DNA of 64,000 bases from Prionace glauca (lineage: Eukaryota > Chordata > Chondrichthyes > Carcharhiniformes > Carcharhinidae), in the NCBI GenBank assembly GCA_037974335.1, contig CM075760.1, positions 25,641,197 to 25,705,196 on the forward strand, in the 5' to 3' direction. How positions within the stretch are numbered: position 1 is the stretch's first letter; each line of letters begins with the position of its first letter. Positions 22,000 through 31,700 of this stretch are shown here, in pieces. Position numbers and translations under genes: made by a program. Below the pieces are notes generated by a model that saw only the letters and a list, made by a program, of their open reading frames with translations, was not told the DNA's origin and made no database searches.

Positions 22000-22340
22000 C
22001 CCCTGAGTTCCACATCACAATGAAATGGGTGAGAGTTCCAGATGAGCTGAGACTGGGGTGGAGCCGGGCAGTATCACTGAAGCAACAGCGCTAACCACTG
22101 TGCCACCATGCCAAAATAGGCAGGCTTGATCATAATGTGGATATGTGGCTAGAAGCTTGCAGTGAGCTTTTTCACCATAGTTGTGAAACAGCCCGGTTCA
22201 GTCTCAGACAGTTGCCAGGAAGAGGTATAGAGTTGGTGGCGAGGGAGTGAAGTTTGTAGTGGGGAATAAGACAGTGGGTTCAGTTTTCCCAGTATTTATT
22301 TGCAAGAAATTGCTGTTCTTTTAGTACTGGATGTCAGATA
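22000..22340 (-). mobile_element. L2/Rex1-type LINE relic, third copy of the ZNF-unit marker
   Basis: Collinear with 9236-9590 and 1-460 (GAGAGTTCCAGATGAGCTGAGA, TCAGACAGTTGCCAGGAAGAG). A short SINE head fragment (CAGCGCTAACCACTGTGCCACCATGCC, 22085-22112) is inserted in it. Confidence 0.6.
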
Positions 22341-22809
22341 ATCAGGATGGTGTGTGAGTTGAAAGAGAGCTTTGAACTGATGGTGTTCACATCTACCTGC
22401 TCCCTTGGTCCTTCTAGATGTTGGAGGTTGAGGGTTCAGGAGATTCTGTCAGTGTTCTCAATGAGTTGTAGATGTATAAAATTCCTCTTCTTCATCCCCA
22501 GTTTCTCCCACATCTCTCTGTCCTTTAGCCCACAGGTTTCCTTCCCTGAAGAATATCAGTGAACTAGTTGGGTTTTTATTACAATCCAGCAGTTTTTATG
22601 ATCACTTTCTTCTCGCACCAAGCAATTCAGCTCAATTTCACAACCCACTTTTGTGTCTTTGTGAGTTCTCTCTCACTCCCTTTATTCTGTTTTAAATCAA
22701 TTTCACAGGGTTCTGGAAGAGAAGGATTTACAATCTGGAAACAGAAAGCAAATATGATATCAGAACCCGATTGAGTCGGCCGATTGATCATAACCTAAAT
22801 ATTTTGGAC

Positions 22810-23430
22810 ATGGAAGAAAAATGTGACATTAACCTTGGAGAGAAACTGTGCACATGTTCTGTGTGTGGTCAAGACTTCAACCAGTCATCCAGCCTTTCGG
22901 AACATAATTGCAGTCATAACAGGGAGTGGAAATGTGGATACTGCGGAAAGGGATTCAATTACCCATCCCAGCTGGAGATTCATCAGCGCATTCACACCAG
23001 GGTGAGACCTTTCATTTGCTCGCAGTGTGGGAAAGGATTCAATCGGTCATCTAACCTCGCAGTACACCAGCGGGTTCACACTGGGGAGAAGCCGTTCACT
23101 TGCTCCCAGTGTGGGAAGGGCTTCAATCTGTCATCTAACCTCGCACAACACCAGCGAGTTCACACTGGAGAGAGGCCATTCACTTACTACCAGAGTGGGA
23201 TTCACTACCTCATCTCATCTGCTGAAACACCAGTGAATTCACACTGGGGAGAAGCCATTCATCTGCTTTTTGTGTGGAAAGTGATTTGGTCAGTCATGCA
23301 CATTAGTAAATCACCAACGGGTTCACACTGGGGATTTGTTCCCAGTGTGGAAAGGATACATTACCTCATCCAGGCTGCTGAAACACCAGCAAATTCACAA
23401 GTAACTACTATGTTTGACTTTTGCAGTTAA
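22810..23430 (+). pseudogene. C2H2 zinc-finger exon with disrupted distal fingers
   Basis: Starts at the conserved position (MEEKCDINLGEKLCTCSVCG; 3' splice site AG at 22707-22708 after TTTAAATCAATTTCACAG). The first finger plus three good fingers ([43 protein letters not shown]) are in frame. After [13 protein letters not shown] the Cys codons are gone and the frame slips: the rest reads out of frame although finger DNA (CACCAGTGAATTCACACTGGGGAGA) continues to 23400. It may still make a four-finger protein with an unrelated tail ending MFDFCS. The terminal GTAACTACTATG matches the end of the 10.1 kb exon. Confidence 0.8.
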
Positions 23431-23524
23431 TTATATTCAGGACTGAACCATTCATTTGGATCTGTTTCTGCTGAATTGAAAAAAAAACTCCAGCTCTGTT
23501 ATAGGTGTTAACATTGGTTTTCAA

Positions 23525-23910
23525 AGGGGAGGATTTGGGGTCAGCAAACTCACACAAAACATCAGATTAGGATTGAATGGAGCCACATAATTTGTCATAA
23601 CCTGCAAAACAGAAAATTTTGAACTTGGAAGGAAACAGCACCATTTACAACCACAATCACATTAGGGAGAAACTGTGGAAATGTGGAGACTGTGAGGAGA
23701 GACATAGTTACTCGTCAGAGCGAGAAATTCATACTAGGGAGAGACCGTTCACCTGCTCTGAGTGTGGGAATGGATTCGCTCAGTCTTCCCAGCTGATTAC
23801 ATACGAATGAGTTTACACCGGGGAGAAACCATTCAACTGCTCTGAGTTTTGGAAGAGATTCAGTTGGCCATCCACACTGCTGAGTCACCGGTGAGTTTAC
23901 AACTAATCAT
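23525..23910 (+). pseudogene. Broken ZNF exon fragment
   Basis: Leader like 10885-11050 (GGATTTGGGGTCAGCAAACTCACACAAAACATCAGATTAGG), then KLWKCGDCEERHSYSSE, a finger [18 protein letters not shown] with a stop shortly after, and CACCGGGGAGAAACC continuing out of frame. It is truncated at about 23930 by an old CR1. Confidence 0.72.
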
Positions 23911-23944
23911 AGTAATTGGGTTTTTCTGTTAGTCACATCCAGGA

Positions 23945-25498
23945 CGGAACTGTGTTCAGTGTAAGTGAACTGACAAATGAGGTTAAGGGGCAGGTCATTG
24001 GAGATGTAGTGGCAGACATTGAGAGGGATATTTCAGAAAACACAGAACAGATACTGATTCCAATGAGAAAGAAAAATTCCAAGGGGAGGACCCACCATCT
24101 GTGGTTCACTAAAAAATTTAAAGACAGGATGAAACTGAAAGGAAAAGGTAAACGATTACACAAAGATCAGATCAGAAAACTGGACAGAATGTAAAGAACA
24201 GCAAAGAGTGATAAAATGATTCATGAGGGAAGAATTAGAGTCCAAGAGAGAAGGAGTTAGAAAAATAAAGAGAGATAATAAGTGTTTTTGGATATTTAAA
24301 GAAGAAAAGAGTTAACAAAGTGAATGTCGGTCCGAGAGAAAGTGAGTTTTAGCCATTAATAATGGAAAATAAGGAAATGGAACATGAATTCTACAGGTGT
24401 ATGGTGTTATGGGTAAAGTATTAGCATAGATAGAGGATTGGTTAACTAACAGAAAGCAAAGAGTGGGAGTAAATGGTTAGCGATCAATAAATAGGGGTGT
24501 GCCTCAGGGATCAGTGTTGGGACTGCAATTGTTTACCACTTACATAGATGACTTGGAGTTGGGGACCAAGTGTAGTGTGTCAAAATTCTCAGATGACACT
24601 GAGATGAGTGGCAGAGCAAAGTGTGCAGGGGACACCGGAAGTTGCAAAGGGATGTAGATAGTCTAATAAGAGGTTAAGGGTCTGGCGGATGGGGTACAAT
24701 GCTGGTAGATGTTAGGTCATCCATTTTGGTAGGATTAACAGCAAAATAGATTATTATTTAAATGGTAAAAATTTGCAGCATGTTGCTGTGCAGAGGGACC
24801 TGGGTGTCCTTGTGCAGGAATCACAAGGAATTGGTTTGCAGGCGCAGTAGGAATTAAGAAGGCAAATGGAATTTTATCCTTCATTGCTAAAGGGATGGAG
24901 TTTAAAAAGAGTGAGGTTATGTTGCAGCTGTATAAGGTGCTGATGAGGCCACACCTGGAGTACTGTGTACAGTTTTGGTTTCCTTACTTGAGAAAGGATA
25001 TTCTGGCACTGGAGGGGGTGCAGAGGAGATTCACTAGATTGATTCTGGAGTTGAGAGGGTTGGCTTATGAGGAGAGACTGGGACTATACTCATCGGAATT
25101 CAGAAGAATGAGGGGAGATCTTATAGAGACATATAAGATTATGAAGGGAATAGATAAGATAAAAGCAGGGAAGTTGTTTCCATTGGGAGGTGAAACTTGA
25201 ACCAGGGGGCATGGCCCCAAAGTAAGGGGGATCTCATTTAGGACTGAGTTGAAGAGAAACTTCTTCACCCAAAGGGATGTGAATCTGTGGAATTTCCTAC
25301 CCAGTGAAGCAGTTGAGGTTACCTCATTGAATGTTTTTAAGGCAAGGATAGATAAATTTTTGAACAGTAAAAGAATTAAGGGTTATGGTGAGCGGGTAGC
25401 TAAGTGGAGCTGAGTCCACAAAAAGATCAGCCATGATCTTATTGAATGGTGGAGCAGTCTCGAGGGGCCAGATGGCCTCCTCCTGGTCCTAGTTCTTA
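23945..25498 (+). mobile_element. CR1 LINE, older subfamily, broken
   Basis: Begins within ORF2 (GAACTGACAAATGAGGTTAAGG...IPMRKKNSKGRTHHLWFTKKF). Internal sequence is missing near 24380, where the text jumps to the RT IEDWLTNRKQRVGVN region. Then FSDDTEMSG (active-site DD retained but FADD reads FSDD) and a CR1 C-terminus (PHLEYCVQFWFPYLRKDILALEG). It ends GATGGCCTCCTCCTGGTCCTAGTTCTTATG and runs directly into the minisatellite. Stops and frame changes are frequent. Confidence 0.88.
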
Positions 25499-25499
25499 T

Positions 25500-27002
25500 G
25501 ATATTTGGGATTAATAATGGTGATTTATCCTCAGACGAAGACCCTGCTCCTCTTGAATCGTTTTGGAGATGTATTGGGATGAGATTTGGGATTGATCCAG
25601 CTGATTTATAATCAGACCCAGACCCTGTTTGTCATGTATGGTTTTTGGGATTCATTGGGATGGTATTTGGGATTGATCCGGGGGATTTATACACAAGTCC
25701 CAGTCTCTGTTCCTCAGGGATAGTTTATTTGGGATTCATTGGGATGATATTTGAGATGGATGCTAGGGATTTATCCTCAGACTCAGTCCCTGTTCCTCAG
25801 GGATGTTTTCTAGGGATTCATTGGCATAACATTTGGGATTGATCCTGGGGGTTTATCCTCAGTCCCAGTCCCTGATCCTCAGGGATGGTTTTTGTGGATT
25901 CATTGGGATGGTATTTGGGATTGTTTCTGGGGATTTATCCTCAGGCCCAGTCCTTGTTCCTCAGGAATGGTTTTTTGGGATCCATTAGGATGATATTTGG
26001 GATTGTTGCTGATGACTTATCCTCAGTCCCAGTCCCTGTTCCTTAGGGATGGTTTCTTTGGGATTCATTGGAATGGGATTTGAGATTAATCCTGGGTGAT
26101 CTATCCTCAGTCCCATCCCCTGTTGCTCGGGGATGAGATTTCGGATGGATCCTGGTGGCTTATCCTCAGTCCCAGTCCCTCATCGTCAGGGATGTTTTCT
26201 TTGAGTTCATTGTGATGATATTTTACATTGTTCCTGGGGGTTTATCCTCAGATTCTGTTCCTGAGGGTTGGTTTCTTTGGGATTGTTTCTGGGGATTTAT
26301 CCTCAGTCCCAGTCCATGTTTCTTTGGGATGATTTAGAGATTTATTGGGACGAGATTTGGGCTTGTTCCTGGTTTTTTATCCTCAGTCCCAGTTCCTCAG
26401 GGATGGTTTCTTTGGGATTGATTCTGGGAGTCTATCCATCGTCACAGTCCCGAATCCTCAGGGGTGGTTTCTTTGGGATTCATTGGGATGAGATTTGGGA
26501 TGGATCCTGGGGATGGATTCTTTGGGATTGCTCCTCAGGATTTATCCTCAGTCCCAGTCCCTGTTTCTTTGGGATGGATCCTGGGGTCTATCCTCAGTCC
26601 CAGTCCCTGTTCCTCAGGGAAATGATTCTGGGATTCATTGGGATGAGATTTGGGGTTGTTTGTAATTGGCTATCCTCAGTCCCAGTTCCTGATCCTCAGG
26701 CACGGTTTTTTTTGGATCCATTAGGATGATATTTGGAATGGATGCTGTGGATTTATCCTCAGACTCAGTCCCTGTTCCTCAGGGATTGTTTCTAGGGATT
26801 CATTGGAATGATATTTAGGATTGATCCTCAAAGTTTATCCTCAGTCCCAGTCCCTGATCCTCAGGGATGGTTTTTTGGGGTCCATTAGCATATTTGGGAT
26901 TGTTCCTGATGATGTATCCTCAGTCCCGCTCTCTGTTCCTTACGGATGCTTTTTTTGGGAGTACTCAGAGATGAGGTTTGGGATGATCCTGATGGATTAT
27001 GT
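25500..27002. repeat. Minisatellite, unit about 80 bp, left part
   Basis: Imperfect tandem units built from GGGATTCATTGGGATGATATTTGGGATTGATCC, GGGGATTTATCCTCAGTCCC and AGTCCCTGTTCCTCAGGGATGG blocks, roughly 18-20 units with many rearranged or shortened. The array is interrupted by CR1 copy B and resumes at 30.17 kb. Local open frames are products of the repeat, not genes. Confidence 0.9.
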
Positions 27003-30000
27003 GGCATTGGCACCAGTATTGGGGTAGGTGGGACCTGTTCGGGCAGGATGGGGTTGGTCTGAATCATGCTGGGACCAGAGTGCTGGCGAATCGAGTAAAG
27101 AGGACTGTAGACAAGGCTTTAAACTAATTAGGGGGGGGGAGGGTGCGAGGGTAGGTGACGCTATGAGGTCTAAAGTTAAGGATAGGGTACAGGTAAGGGA
27201 AGAGGCAAAGGATGTCCCAATTGGTGGCGTTACGGCAAGTAGGGTCCAGGTGAAGGCTGGGATGAAAGCGCTTTATCTGAATGCACGAAGCATTCGGAAT
27301 AAAGTGGATGAGCTGATGGCGCAGATCGACACAAATGGATACGATCTGGTGGCCATTACAGAGACGTGGCTGCAAGGTGACAGGGACTGGGAGATGAATG
27401 TACAGGGTTATCAAGTGTTCAGGAAGGATAGGCAGGAGGAAAGAGGGGGTGGAGTAGCTCTGCTGATTAAGGATAGTATCAAGGTGGTAGCAAGGGATGA
27501 TATCGGAGCCAAGGAGCAGAAAGTGGAATCGTTGTGGGTGGAGATTAGGAACAGAAAAGGGAGGAAGACGCTAGTGGGTGTCGTCTATAGGCCCCCGAAT
27601 AATGATCTGGAGGTGGGGCGGGCTGTTAACGCGCAAATAAGTGCAGCGTGCAGGAATGGGACGGCAGTAGTTATGGGAGATTTCAATCTGCATATTGATT
27701 GGTCGACCCATGTTGGACGAGGTGGGCTCGAGGAGGAGTTCTTGGAATGCTGCCGGGATAATTTCCTTGAACAGTGTGTGTTGGAGCCGACGAGGGAGCG
27801 AGCTATCTTGGATCTGGTGCTATGTAATGAGGCGGGTAGAATTAGGGACCTTGCGGTGAAGGATCCTCTTGGAGAGAGTGATCATTGTATGGTGGAGTTT
27901 CTGGTGCAGATGGAGGAGGAGAAAGTGGATTCCCAGACACGCGTCCTTTGTTTGAATAGAGGGGAGTATGGTAGGATGAGAGAAGAATTGGCGAATGTGG
28001 ACTGGGGGAACGCGTTGGAAGGTAGGTCTGCTGAGGAGCAGTGGAGGATCTTTAAGGAGATCTTTCTTGGTGCTCAGCAGAAATTTATTCCGATGGTTAA
28101 AAAGGACAGTAGGAGGAGAGGTAATAAGCCGTGGATAACGAAGGAGGTGAAGGAAAGTGTTAAATTAAAAGCGGAGGAGTTTAGAGTAGCTAAGAGCAGT
28201 GGGTGAGAAGAGGATTGGGAAAGGTTTAAATGTCAACAAAGATTGACAAAGAAATTGATAAAGGAGGGTAGGAGAAGCTATGAGGCTGGGCTAGCACTTA
28301 ATATAAAAAAGGATAGCAAGAGTTTTTATAAATATATAAAAAGGAAGAGGCTGGCTAGGATAAACGTTGGTCCTTTAGAGGATGAGAAAGGGGAGCTAGT
28401 GGTAGGGGATAGGGATATGGCTAAGGTCTTGAATAACTTCTTTGTTTCTGTCTTCACGGAGGAGGACGTGAATAATTTGCCGGGTGTTAGCGATGGAAAG
28501 GTGGTAGGAATGGAGGGTCTTAATGACATTACTGTTACTAGAGAGGTGGTGCTCGACAGACTGGAGGGGCTGATTGTGGACAAGTCCCCAGGACCGGATG
28601 GAATGCATCCGAGGGTTCTGAAAGAAATGGCGGAGGTGATAGTGGATGCCTTGGTGGTTATTTTCCAGACGTCGCTGGATTCCGGGGAAGTGCCGGAAGA
28701 TTGGAAAACGGCTAATGTTACGCCGTTGTTTAAGAAGGGTGGCAGGCAAAAGGCGGGGAATTATAGGCCGGTTAGTTTAACATCTGTGGTAGGTAAAATG
28801 TTAGAAACCGTCATTAAGGAGGAAATAGCGAGGCATCTTGAGGGGAATTGCTTGATAGGGCGGACGCAACACGGTTTCATTAAAGGGAAGTCGTCTCTGA
28901 CAAATTTACTGGAGTTCTATGAGGATGTGTCTAGGGCAGTGGATGGAGGAGAGCCGGTGGATGTGGTCTTTCTGGATTTTCAGAAGGCGTTTGACAAGGT
29001 ACCTCACAAGAGGTTATTGCAGAAGGTCAGGGGACATGGAGTTGGGGGTAGGGTGTTAGCGTGGATAGAGGATTGGTTGTCAAATAGGAGGCAGAGAGTG
29101 GGGGTCAATGGATGCTATTCGGATTGGCGGTTGGTGACTAGTGGGGTGCCCCAGGGGTCGGTGCTGGGGCCTCAGCTATTTACCATTTATATAGATGATC
29201 TGGAGGAGGGAACCGAGTGCAGGGTGTCGAAATTTGCTGATGACACCAAGATTGGGGGAAAGGCAAATTGTGCGGAGGGTGTGGAGAGTCTGCAGAAGGA
29301 TCTAGATAGGCTGGGCGAATGGGCCAGGAAATGGCAAATGGAATTTAATGTTGGCAAGTGTGAGGTGGTCCACTTTGGTAGGAGGAATGGTAGGAAGGAC
29401 TATTACTTACGGGGCGAAAAACTGCAGCAGGCGACGGTGCAGAGGGACCTCGGGGTCCTTGTGCATGAGTCGCAAAAACCCAGCTTGCAGGTGCAGCAGG
29501 TGGTCAGGAAGGCGAATGGGATGCTGGCCTTCATAGCGAAGGGGATTGAATATAAAAGTAGGGAGGTCTTGCTGCAGCTGTATAGGGCATTGGTGAGGCC
29601 GCAGCTGGAGTACTGTGTGCAGTTTTGGGCGCCGCACCTGCGCAAGGATGTTTTGGCCCTGGAGGGAGTGCAGAGGAGGTTTACTCGGCTGATACCGGAG
29701 TTGAGGGGATTGAGCTATGAGGAGAGGCTGAATAAACTAGGCTTGTACTCGTTAGAGTTTAGAAGAATGAGGGGAGATCTCATTGAGACGTATAAGATGA
29801 TGAATGGGATGGATAGGATAGAGGTGGAGAGACTGTTCCCGCTCAAAAAAGACAGTAGGACTAGGGGGCACAGCCTCAAGATAAAGGGGGGGCGGTTTAG
29901 AACAGAGTTGAGGAGGAACTTCTTCACTCAAAGGGTGGTGAATCTCTGGAATTCTCTGCCCGTTGAAGTGGTGGAGGCTGCCTCGCTAAATATTTTTAAG

Positions 30001-30166
30001 AAACGGGTTGATGGGTTTTTGATAAGAGAAGGGATTAAGGGTTATGGGGAGAGGGCGGGAAGGTGGAGCTGAGTCACGACAGATCAGCCATGATCTTATT
30101 GAATGGCGGGGCAGGCTCGAAGGGCCAGATGGCCTACTCCTGCTCCTATTTCTTATGTTCTTATGT
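27003..30166 (+). mobile_element. CR1 LINE (copy B), 5'-truncated, nearly identical to copy A
   Basis: Begins at GGCATTGGCACCAGTATTGG, matching copy A near 16571 in the last part of ORF1, and continues through ORF2 and the 3' end to TTATGTTCTTATG. By eye I find about eight differences from copy A over 3.16 kb. It is inserted in the minisatellite: GATGGATTAT (to 27000) and TTTATCTTCAGTCCC (from 30166) are both minisatellite text. The breakpoint shares TTATG with the element sequence. Confidence 0.95.
27163..30072 (+). pseudogene. CR1 ORF2 of copy B, single nonsense change
   Basis: ORF2 from the ATG at 27163 (MRSKVKDR). The only stop is TGA at 28204-28206 where copy A has CGA (SSGREEDW), a typical CpG transition. 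Downstream, 28243-30072 is an uninterrupted frame of over 600 codons with AGNYRPVSLTSVVGKMLE, FLDFQKAFDKVPH, SGVPQGSVLGP and SKFADDTKIGG. Copies A and B share derived residues absent from copies C and D (AKGIEYK for ARGIEYK, KDVLALEG for KDILALEG), so they come from the same recent source or one from the other. Confidence 0.93.
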
Positions 30167-30812
30167 TTATCTTCAGTCCCAGTTCCTGATCCTCAAGGAT
30201 GGATTCTTTGGGTTCATTGTCGTGATATTTGGGATTGTTCCTTAGAATTTATTGGGATGATATTTTGGATTGATCCTGGGGACTTATCCTCAGTCCCTGA
30301 TCCTTAGGGATGATTTTGGGGATTGTTCCTGGGGATTTATCCTCAGTCCCTGTTCCTCAGGGATGGTATTTGGGATTCATTGGGATGATGTTTGGGATTG
30401 TTCCTGGGGGTTTATCCTCAAATCCCTGTTTCTTTGGGATGGTTTCTTTGGTATTGTTTCTGGGGATTTATCCACAGTTCCAGTCCCTTTTCCTCAGGGA
30501 TGGTTTGGGGATTCATTGGGATGGTTTGGGGGAATCGATCCTGGGGTCAGTCCTCAGTCTCAGTTTCTTTGGGATTCATTAGGATGAGATTTGGGATTGA
30601 TCCTAGTGATTTATCCTCAGTCCTGTTTCTGAGGGATGGGTTCTTTGGGATTGTTCTTGGGGCAATATCCTCAGTCCCAGTCCCTGTTTCTTTGGGATGA
30701 AATTTGGGATGGGGGTTTAGCCTCAGTCCCAGTCCCTGTTTCTTTGGGATGTGATTTGGGATGGATCCTGGGATCTATCCTCAGTTCCTGTCTCTGATTC
30801 TTTGGGATGACC
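30167..30812. repeat. Minisatellite, right part
   Basis: Continuation of the array at 25.5-27.0 kb (GGGATTGTTCCTGGGGATTTATCCTCAGTCCC...). It stops abruptly at 30812 where the promoter-like module begins. Confidence 0.9.
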
Positions 30813-30883
30813 TCTTTGCCTTCTTCCCCTCTTTGGCGGGAAATCTGATCTTCCGTTCTGTCTCTGCCTGAAGAGTCTCGACG

Positions 30884-31150
30884 CCTGATTGGTGGAGCCG
30901 GCTGTTGCCGGGCCACGTGGGGAGGTCCCTACCCTCTGTCCCATTGGCTGGACCCTGGGCCTGTGGGCGGTGTCTGTCTCTCTCGGTGTCTGGATTGGCC
31001 GGCGCTACTTGCTGCTGCCTGCTGATTGGCTGGGAGCTGGGACCCGCCTCCCATTGTTGGCTGCCCAGTAAGAGGGAGGCTCTGTTCCTGCTCTCAGCGG
31101 ATTGGCTGGAGCGGCCAGTATCCAGGACAATGTAACAAGAGCAGTATAAA
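30884..31150 (+). promoter_or_regulatory. CCAAT-array promoter-like module 1
   Basis: Five inverted CCAAT boxes (ATTGG at 30888, 30943, 30994, 31025, 31101), an E-box CACGTG at 30914-30919, a GC box GGGCGG at 30965-30970 and a TATAAA at 31145-31150. ATTGG inside GATTGGCTGG/CATTGGCTGG contexts is the classic NF-Y site. The module recurs 555 bp downstream with the same order. It lies 5.6 kb upstream of the REC8 start codon, so REC8 is the obvious candidate target; the distance is nearly all satellite. Confidence 0.7.
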
Positions 31151-31438
31151 CACTCAGATATACACACATGGATTGAGACTGGTATATGTATATATATATA
31201 TAGAGAGAGAGATAGTCTAATGAGAGACTGATATATAAAGACTCAGATATACACAAAGAAATAGAGACTGGTATATGTATATATATATAGAGAGAGAGAG
31301 ATAGTCTAATGAGAGACTGATATATAAAGACTCAGATATATACAAAGAAATAGAGACTGGTATATGTATATACAGAGAGAAAGATAGATGAGAGAGACTG
31401 ATTATATATGAGACTCAGACATACACATCGGGATAGAG
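31141..31438. repeat. TATA/GAGA microsatellite spacer
   Basis: Two to three imperfect units of ACTCAGATATACACA...AGAGACTGGTATATGTATATATATA...GAGATAGTCTAATGAGAGACTGATATATAA, separating the two promoter-like modules. Confidence 0.85.
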
Positions 31439-31700
31439 ACTGATTGGTGAGTCGACTGTTACCGGGCCACGTGGGGCTTCTCCCTCCTTCTGTCCCCATT
31501 GGCTGGTCCCTGGGTCTGTGGGCGGGGTCTGTCTCCGCGGATTGGCCGGCTTTCTCTGTTTCGTCTGCTGATTGGCTGGGAGTTGGGACCCGCCTCACAT
31601 TGTTAGCTGCCCAATCAGAGGGAGGTTCTGTTCCTGCTCTCACTGATTGGCTGGAGCGGCCTGTATCCAGGACAATGTTACAAGAGCATCTCGCTGTAAA
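31439..31700 (+). promoter_or_regulatory. CCAAT-array promoter-like module 2
   Basis: Tandem copy of module 1: ATTGG at 31443, 31498, 31541, 31571 and 31646, CACGTG at 31468-31473, GGGCGG near 31520, plus an extra direct CCAAT at 31611 where module 1 reads CCCAGT. Spacings (55, 43, 30, 75) track those of module 1 (55, 51, 31, 76). The end CAGGACAATGTTACAAGAGCA matches module 1's CAGGACAATGTAACAAGAGCA, but the TATAAA of module 1 is not conserved here. Confidence 0.7.

Noticed and set aside
1-25000. KRAB or other effector domain exons for the ZNF genes
   Set aside because: I looked for a KRAB-like VTFEDVAVxF pattern in the upstream introns and found none; effector exons, if any, are outside the window or absent.
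25645-26729. Hydrophobic, Trp/Phe-rich open frames in the minisatellite
   Set aside because: They are produced by the ~80 bp repeat unit and have no domain or conserved frame.
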